A program made the position numbers and the translations under genes. From positions 1 through 64,000 of the forward strand of contig JAJKFJ010021114.1 in NCBI GenBank assembly GCA_027382625.1: a DNA stretch of 64,000 nucleotides, given 5' to 3'. Below the pieces are notes generated by a model. It did no database searches. It was not told the DNA's origin and was given only the letters and a program-made list of their open reading frames with translations. Positions 57,101 to 64,000 of the stretch are shown here, piece by piece; position 1 is the stretch's first letter, and each line of letters opens with the position of its first letter. This DNA comes from Tetmemena sp. SeJ-2015. Taxonomy: Eukaryota; Ciliophora; Spirotrichea; Sporadotrichida; Oxytrichidae.

Positions 57101-58896
57101 CATGTAACCTAAGAGTACTAAATTGAAAGCTCTAGGTTTGATGTTCTAAGCAGGTATGACTTACCCTTATAGTCTTCTCCTCTAAGAACTAAGACCAATA
57201 ATTTACAATTTAAATATTTTGAATTTCCTTGATGTTGCCTAGTCATGCGAGACAAGTACCAGGCCTTCTATTGTAGAAGAAGTTCACGCAAACTATAATT
57301 ACTAAAAATAGATATCTATATTTCCATTCATTATAGATAAATCATCTCGAGTATAATCTCATAGCAAGTGCTGGAAAAAGAAAAATAAGTTGCTATGACT
57401 CGCCAGACAGATTGGCTGACGCTCAAAATTTGAGCTCTCAAAATTTACTCACTTCTTCTCTTAGAGAAGTTGGAGAGATGAAGTCTGAGAAGAAAAGAGT
57501 CCACTTTGTGCGATCTCATACTCCCAAACCTCAAAAATCTAAAGCTATGAAAATACCATCCTATCCTATTTCAATTCCTATAACTATGAATCTAGATCAA
57601 GGGAAAGTTCAGCCATTTGTGGCAAAGACAACAGCTGATCATCCTACTCTCTCGAATGTTAAGTCTCTCTTTCCGAGCAGATAGTCTGCAGTCGCAGCCC
57701 AAATTTCTCAAACAATAGATCAAAATCATGAAGGATCCTTCCAAAGAACGAGTTACGACTTTGGAAATTTCAACCATCATTTTATTAGAGTGAGATAATG
57801 TTTATCATGATCCAAAGTTCAAGCATGGCGATGTCTAAACAAGGAGCTAGCTTTATAGTAATGTGGAATGCCCCCACTGTCTCAGAATGTTTTCAGATGC
57901 AGCTGCACAGAGGCACATCCCTATCTGCGAAAGAATTATCGCAAAGCCTAAGAAGCTGAATGAAAAGCTTTTCAGTAATCTATCTAATTTTAATCTTAAT
58001 TCTTTAGGTTAACCGATTTCCAATAATCAAAGCAATTCGAAAGAGATAAAAGGAATAACGCCTTATAAGCAGGGACATACCTAGAACTAATCTTCTAAAT
58101 CTAAAGACCTGAACACCTCAAAGCAAAGCCTCAATACTTCTTTGGGAAATTTACTAATTATGTTATCGTTATAAATCAAGCAAGTATGATGTCAAGCCCA
58201 AGGCAAAGTGTGAAGGAAAAATTAAACAGCTATGGTTCAGGATAAAGGGACTCACTAACTGTTCGAAGCAATCCATACGAAAACGCTCCTCATTCTGTTT
58301 ATGCATAGAAATCTGCCAGCAAGGACATTTATCATCAGTCTCAGCCATTAACTGGAATATCCAAGGCTTCAGCCAATTTATCACAGACCTCTAACCCTAT
58401 GATGACACCCTAGTCTTCAAACTCATAAGCAAACATCTCAATTCCACAGCCAGCAGTTAGAGTATAAATTTAGCGCATATACAAAAGGATATTACATTTT
58501 TAAATTAAAAGTATCACAAATGACTAATACAAGCAATTTGAGCGCAGGAGCTGATTTTATGAATAGCCCTGATACAAAGTCAGGTTATTAAAACCCCAGC
58601 TATTTGATTAATACGAATAAGAATTCTAATTAAGGCTTGAATTCTTCCACATTAAGTTTGTCTAGCTAGCTCTCGCTTTAGAACTAGAGTAACCTGCAGG
58701 GAAGCGCCCATTAAAGTAGTTCCCAATCTCTTAATTTAATGAGCACCTAAAATTCCTAGCTTAACGTTTAATTTTTAAACAGAATTTATTAAAGAGAGTT
58801 TCGCTAAGCTCAGTGCCAAAGTTCTGCACTTCATGCGGCTGGTAGCACAGAGAAATCGATAGATTCTGTGGTGGCTGCGGCGCAAGAAGGCTTTGA
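54106..58896 (+). CDS. ZNF474/ZC2HC1-like protein with multiple C2HC fingers and a C-terminal zinc ribbon
   Basis: ATG 54106 starts MAHRPKALVCYIC, and a 61-nt GT-AG intron (54144-54204) interrupts the first finger. Spliced, it reads CYICGREYGTKSLTIHIKTC followed by the family's KLPPKQRRPLPQPP. The second finger is ACPNCARTFLPDRLEIHLRSC, as in ZNF474 / ZC2HC1 proteins. Further fingers occur near 55670 (ECSNCKRKFNADRIERHEQTC), near 56085 (CPHCLRKF, second half displaced) and near 57868 (ECPHCLRMFSDAAAQRHIPIC). Long Gln/Asn/Ser-rich linkers separate them, one with an acidic run (EPDEDIDEDEEDLEPDED). The extreme C-terminus is a CxxC...CxxC ribbon (KFCTSCGWQHREIDRFCGGC) before TGA 58894-58896. Frame changes near 54595, 55600, 55960 and 57200 mark IESs or introns. 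Family known in testis/cilia-linked proteins; exact role unknown. Confidence 0.8.
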
Positions 58897-59034
58897 AAAG
58901 TAAGAGGTTTAAGTACACGAATAGTCACAACTTATTTTGTCTTTTAATTTCTAAATTTTAGAGAATTTTTTTTCTAAGATAAATTAGAGATTTTATTTTT
59001 GAATAAATAAATTTTAAATTTGTATTGATTTAAT

Positions 59035-62000
59035 ATGAAGACCTAGAAAACGATGGGAAGAGCAGCCTCTCAAAACCAGAGAGATTAAACTACGACACCA
59101 TTGGATGGAATGAAAGTTAATGAGAACTTATTTTTATTTTATCTTTAGAGAACGTCTAAATGTTACTTGACTCACTGAGAGATAAATTTATTTATAATTG
59201 TTGTGCAATTGTTGAGATAATTACATAATCTACAAGGAATATGCAATGAGGTGTCAACTGGAACTTAGAACTCAGAGTAAGATCCTAATTTATACATTTT
59301 TTGCTTAAATAAGTTGGTGTGTATATAACGATAAATTAAAATATAGATTCGGCAGAGAGTCACAAGTACTTTTACTTTCCTCCCAAGATACCGATGTTGG
59401 AGGAACCAGAGAGACAGAAAGTGTTTAGGAAGAAGTACATTTAGGACGTCACTTCTTTACCAGAACCAGAGCCTTTGGTGCTTCTTGCTGATGTTTTACA
59501 TAAGCAATTACTTGAAACAATTGGGGACAGATCTAGTCCGAATATTACTTTTATGATCTTATTATATGCTAATATTATCTACTTATAAGATTACTCGACA
59601 AGATTTATCATTGTTTTACAAAAGAAGACTTTCAAGTTTACAGCACAAGAAGTACAAGATTCTTGGTAGATGGGCTAATCACATCATGGTAAGTTCCTTT
59701 AAAGTTTTATTTGAGTTTAGACTGCTGCCTATCTAGAAAAGACGAGTTTGACTTTGGATCAGTGCATGGGTCGACTACAACAAGAGATTGACATTTGCTT
59801 CAATCGGGTTGAGAGACTCAGTCAAGATGACAATTACAGTCTTGGCAAACAAGGAAATAGACCTCATCCCACAGCCAAAGAAGACGACAAAGATTCTAAG
59901 CCTTTATATCTTGAGTCCAATAACCAGGTATATTTTTATCTTATTTTTACACAAGATTATAGAGCTTGCAAAGTGCAATCTAGATTAGACGATGTCGAAA
60001 CTTATTTAAGGATCACAACTTTAAGCAACCTAAATATATTTATCTAATTATTGAATCACAACTTATAGAAATAAGATTTTTAGACTCGCAAACAAACTGG
60101 TAACTGATATAAAATGGCTTCCCTATTCAGGGAGATTTGATATTTGGAGTGAGAGTCGCTACCTCATGTTTGATTTCAAAGAGGCCTATCAAAATATTAT
60201 ACAATTGATTTATGGAATCATAAGAGAAAGTACAAGATTTACAACGAAGTATGTCAAAAGATAAGAGCAAAGTTAGAACACAGTGGAGTTGTAGAGGAGA
60301 AGGTTATGAATACAATTATTGATAAATTCACTCGCCATCTCAAAGGGAAAGAGTTCTAAACTCGCTCAGAATAAATCCAAAATTCCTTCAAGTGCGACTA
60401 TGAAACACCTCCTATAATTGTTTCTAATCTCTTAGAGTTTATATTGGCCAATTCTTTATTTTTAGAGCTCAAGATTTATCTGGTTGATATGGCAAAGGAA
60501 TTTGGGATAACAGGTGATCTTGAAATCGACTCTGGCCATTCTTTTACTTACTAGATCTCAGTATTTTTCCCTACTCATTTCTAAAAGCAAGTGCTGGAGT
60601 TGCAATTTGATTGGCATGACACTGGCAAAGAATTAATTAGTGAATTTATATTATGGTAAAATTTATTAAGATGATGATGTTGAAACTGTAGAAAAGCTGG
60701 CTAGAAATCTAGGTCTGAAGAAACAAGATGCAATTTTAAACATGAGCAAGTTCTCAGAGATGGAAAGGAATAAATCCATTGTGGGTAGGATAAACAACAA
60801 TGACAACATTGAGCAACTCAGATCATCGGGAATACATTTCGACAAGAAAAAGTTAAATTTAAACATTGCAATAGTTATTATTGGTTAAGTACGAGGGCAT
60901 TGAATTCTTCACTCTTGATGAAACTGACTACAAATTGAAAAAGGCAGACTGGCTAGATGCAGTTTGTTTTAGAGCTAACATTCCAGAGTACATTTAAATA
61001 TAAGGTGTAATATGTATCTTCTTCTTCTTCTTACACTAAGAGGTAGAGTCATTACCTAAATCAAGTTTCTTCATATGACAGCTTGCTTGAATCTGCCTTC
61101 AATTTCCTGGATGTTAACGACGGAGGAGCAGTCAATAAAATCCTAGAAGAGAGCTCTACCACTCATGCTTAGAGGGCAACTAAGAGAAATTAAATTAGGT
61201 CTGAGAACCCAATGTTCAAAGTCAAAGAAGATGATCTTTAGAATAACAATTAATCACTTATAACTATGTCTAGTAGTTTAATAACTTGAAAAATGCAGTC
61301 AACAAGCCATTAACAATAGCTGAGCAAATCAAGATTGGGGAGTAGCCACTATTAGAACCCATACCAAACCATATTGTTAAAGCATACTACACTCTTCGAT
61401 ATCTTTTAAATAAGAGTGGAGTTATTTAAAGATACTTGAAGACAAGAGATTATAAGATCAGGCTGCTTCATATCTTGAATTATTTCCGCTCAATTCAAAA
61501 GCGCCTTGCACTAGATGTCTAATAATTCTGTTCCAGAGAAAGAGCAGTAGGAGATTAGGAATTTATTGGCCCTCAATTCGGGAAGGACTAAAGTGGCAAT
61601 CCAAGAATGATGCTCAATGGAAACAATGGACCTGGAAACATCTTTTAAACTCATATAACCAGATAGTTTGAAAATATGGATGAAGATAAGGATAAGGCTC
61701 ATCCAGTCAGTATAAAGTCACTATTCTCAAAATTAATTCTTAAATATAATATGCTTTTGGAAATTAACTTATATATTTATAAGTGAAATTGGCAATAAAG
61801 TACTAAAAGAAGTTTAATCCTAGAACTTCTTCAACTTTATTTAAATGAGAATTAAAAGCATATTATTTAAACTTGTCCTAGTTTGCCTATTTTGCATGTA
61901 ACATTTGGTAAGCAAAGACTATTTGAGGAGATATCTGAGAGTATTGATCTTGAGTAGATTAACTCTAATCCAAGTAAGGAATCAAGACTTTACTCAGATA

Positions 62001-64000
62001 GATAAGATAAGATTGTGATAAATCCTGACACCTTGGATGTTACTGTCTTTGATGCTTTAAAATTATAATGAGTGTGATGAGTTTGGGATTAAGATTATAT
62101 ACGAAGAGAGCTTGAATGATATGCTAGAGATAGAGGAGGAGCTCTTAAAAGTTGGCTCTTTTTACATAAACAAGCATGAATTTGTACTAGATTCTGATAT
62201 TAAAGAGCCATAGTCAGCCATTGATAGAGCAGAACTCACCTACAATTTGATTCAAGAGGAGGCATAATTTTAATTCGAAAAGGTGAAACTTATCTCCCAA
62301 TTCATGGAATGCTACGAACACACCTGTGATCCAGTCGAGCAGTTGAGAGTAAAATTATTTTTAATTGTTCTTAAGAATAATGCAAATGATCGTAGATACT
62401 ATGTCAATGAGACCTAGGTTGAATCTTGAGTCGACCTACTTTGTAGACAGTTATAAGAATGAAATTGAAGTCATGGTTCAGAAAAGGGAGCTTTACAGAG
62501 AACTACTAAACATACAAATAGAAATTGAGGAGAGTGAGAATACTTAAATCAGAAAGTTTTAAGAATTAAAATTCAGGAAGCTATAAGACCATATGAGAAA
62601 CGCATGGAAATATGAGGAAAATGTTCAAAGGGAGTAAAAAGTAAGCGCATAAGATGAGGAAGGGAAGAAAGCAGTTGTAACTGATAAGCTAAAAGACAGG
62701 CTTGAGTAAAAAGGCATACTAGATCCTGATAAGAGACAAAGAATGAAGGAGATTGCATAAAGGCATATAACTGAATACGCCAATAATCAGTACTTAGATT
62801 TTCAAGATGAGATAAATTTTACATTATATTGAACAATTTATTCTAATGTTCTTGGTATTCCAGAAGTGACTGCTGAATAACTTTTTAACAATCAAGGTTA
62901 AAAAGAGCCTCTAATGGTAGACACTTTAAGAGAGCATGGATTTTTCCAAAAGTAAATGGACGGCTATCCTTGGTACTTTGCTAAACGTAGAGATAGAGTA
63001 AAGCTTTAAGGAATATCAGACAGAGATATTGGGATTCTCGACTTTTACGAGTCCTTATCGGTTGTTTCAAAGGTGTATGCAGCTGTTTTACAAAGCTATG
63101 AAGAGCTTACCAGAGTGCATTTATCTGAAAATGGTTTCGCTTAATCTTGTCTAGAGAGAGCGTTGCTGATGGAGGCAAGAGGTAAAATTAAGATTCTCAG
63201 AAATATCACCCTTGACAGCGACTATCTTGTGTCAAAGTAAGATTAAATTTTAAATAAGGTTTTATAGGGCCACTCCAAAAATTGAAGAGGACTTGTACTT
63301 TTCTTCCTCAGATAAGCTAATTTTCCTAATGAGGGAAATGAAGTCTCACTTTGATCCTGACCAAATTTATGAGAAAGTTAATCCTTTGCTAGTAGCAAAG
63401 CTTGATATAGAGGTAAGATAGTTTCTTACTAAACATATGTTTTAGAGCGTTACAAAATTCAACTTTCCAAGGCTTAAAATTTCAGACTTGCCTTACAAAG
63501 ATGAATTAAGCCCGGAGGAATTAATCTCAAAGATGATAGACTTAGCCAAGATTACAGTGTCTTCAATGACTCTTGAAGAGAAGCTAATTGGTGGAAACAT
63601 TCACATAGAAGACTTTATGGAGAAGAAGGGAAAGAGTACTTTACCCGAAGTTGTAAATCAGCCTTCAATGATGATTATGAGTTGCAATCTGATAGAGGTA
63701 CTGAGATTGAGAGAGGAATTAATCCAAGCTATACACGAATCAGATGCTCTCTCTATTATTTACAAGTAGTAATTGAAAATTGTGAATAAAGACAGCTTCA
63801 AACTTATTCTTTCAGATGCTATAAACTTCGACACTTAGTAGATAGTGAAGGACAATATGAATTTGATTGATAGTAATGATGGCTTGAAACTTGATTTTGA
63901 TCTCGCTTTTAGAGAATTTGATGCCTCTCTTAAAGCCAATCTCGATTTCAAAAGCTAAAGTTGCATTAAAGCCTTAATGCTCGACTTAGGAGTAGAGGAA
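59035..64000 (+). CDS. DUF4549-containing, CCDC162-like large protein (3' end beyond window)
   Basis: ATG 59035 (MKTQKTMGRAASQNQRDQTT) is the likely start. The N-terminal part matches the layout of DUF4549: FYFPPKIPMLEEPERQKVFR, then PEPEPLVLLADVLHKQL, then CMGRLQQEIDICFNRVERLS and SLGKQGNRP. A 28-nt GT-AG intron (gtatat...acaag, about 59928-59955) joins NNQ to IIELAKCNLDQ. Later blocks include TDIKWLPYSGRFDIWSESRY, NTIIDKFTRHLKGKEFQTRS, FILANSLFLELKIYLVDMAK, GIEFFTLDETDYKLKKADWL and EQIKIGEQPLLEPIPNHIVK. Near the right edge the frame is open and reads PYKDELSPEELISKMIDLAK to the last base. Many frame changes at AT-rich spots indicate IESs. CCDC162-like proteins are found mainly in ciliated organisms; assignment is by motif layout from memory. 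Confidence 0.6.

Overview
This window looks like germline (micronuclear) DNA of a spirotrich ciliate of the Oxytricha / Stylonychia / Tetmemena kind. Genes read through only if TAA and TAG mean glutamine and TGA alone is stop. Conserved proteins (adenylate kinase, SMC4, condensin subunit 1) are broken by AT-rich inserts that lack GT-AG ends and sit between short direct repeats of varied sequence (GATT, CCTG, TGATTT, AGAGAT, AAATCA, AAAATT and others). Keeping one repeat copy restores the frame each time. These inserts are internal eliminated sequences (IESs), the repeats are pointers, and the retained blocks are macronuclear-destined segments (MDSs). Ordinary short GT-AG introns (about 18-280 nt) are also present. 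The species is inferred, not proven.

Layout. 0-5.2 kb: mostly AT-rich spacer with small or broken coding blocks. 5.2-7.6 kb: an unidentified gene, then adenylate kinase. 7.8-11.2 kb: a multi-segment gene with an RRM-like core, then a scrambled minus-strand gene with MDS order 2-1-3. 11.3-13.2 kb: ciliary CFAP45. 13.9-16.1 kb: two opposite-strand genes whose MDSs alternate, each lying inside the other's IESs. 16.2-20.3 kb: three unidentified genes. 20.4-25.3 kb: condensin subunit 1 with a long glutamine-rich tail. 25.5-27.1 kb: a membrane-anchored short-chain dehydrogenase-like protein. 27.4-36.8 kb: two small genes, a large coiled-coil protein and an LRR protein. 36.8-43.4 kb: SMC4, in normal order but heavily interrupted. 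43.8-46.8 kb: an unbroken 994-codon gene with a PB1 domain, a FLYWCH-like cluster and a possible transposase-derived core. 46.8-53 kb: a giant coiled-coil protein. 53.4-58.9 kb: a small gene and a ZNF474-like protein with several C2HC fingers. 59-64 kb: a DUF4549-like (CCDC162-like) protein running off the right edge.

Functionally the genes point to chromosome structure (two condensin subunits), cilia or cytoskeleton (CFAP45, coiled-coil proteins, DUF4549-like, C2HC zinc fingers) and housekeeping. I see no transposon ORF, rRNA, tRNA or CRISPR array. Many frame changes inside the larger genes are unresolved, so boundaries of several genes are outer limits of coding signal rather than exact exon maps.
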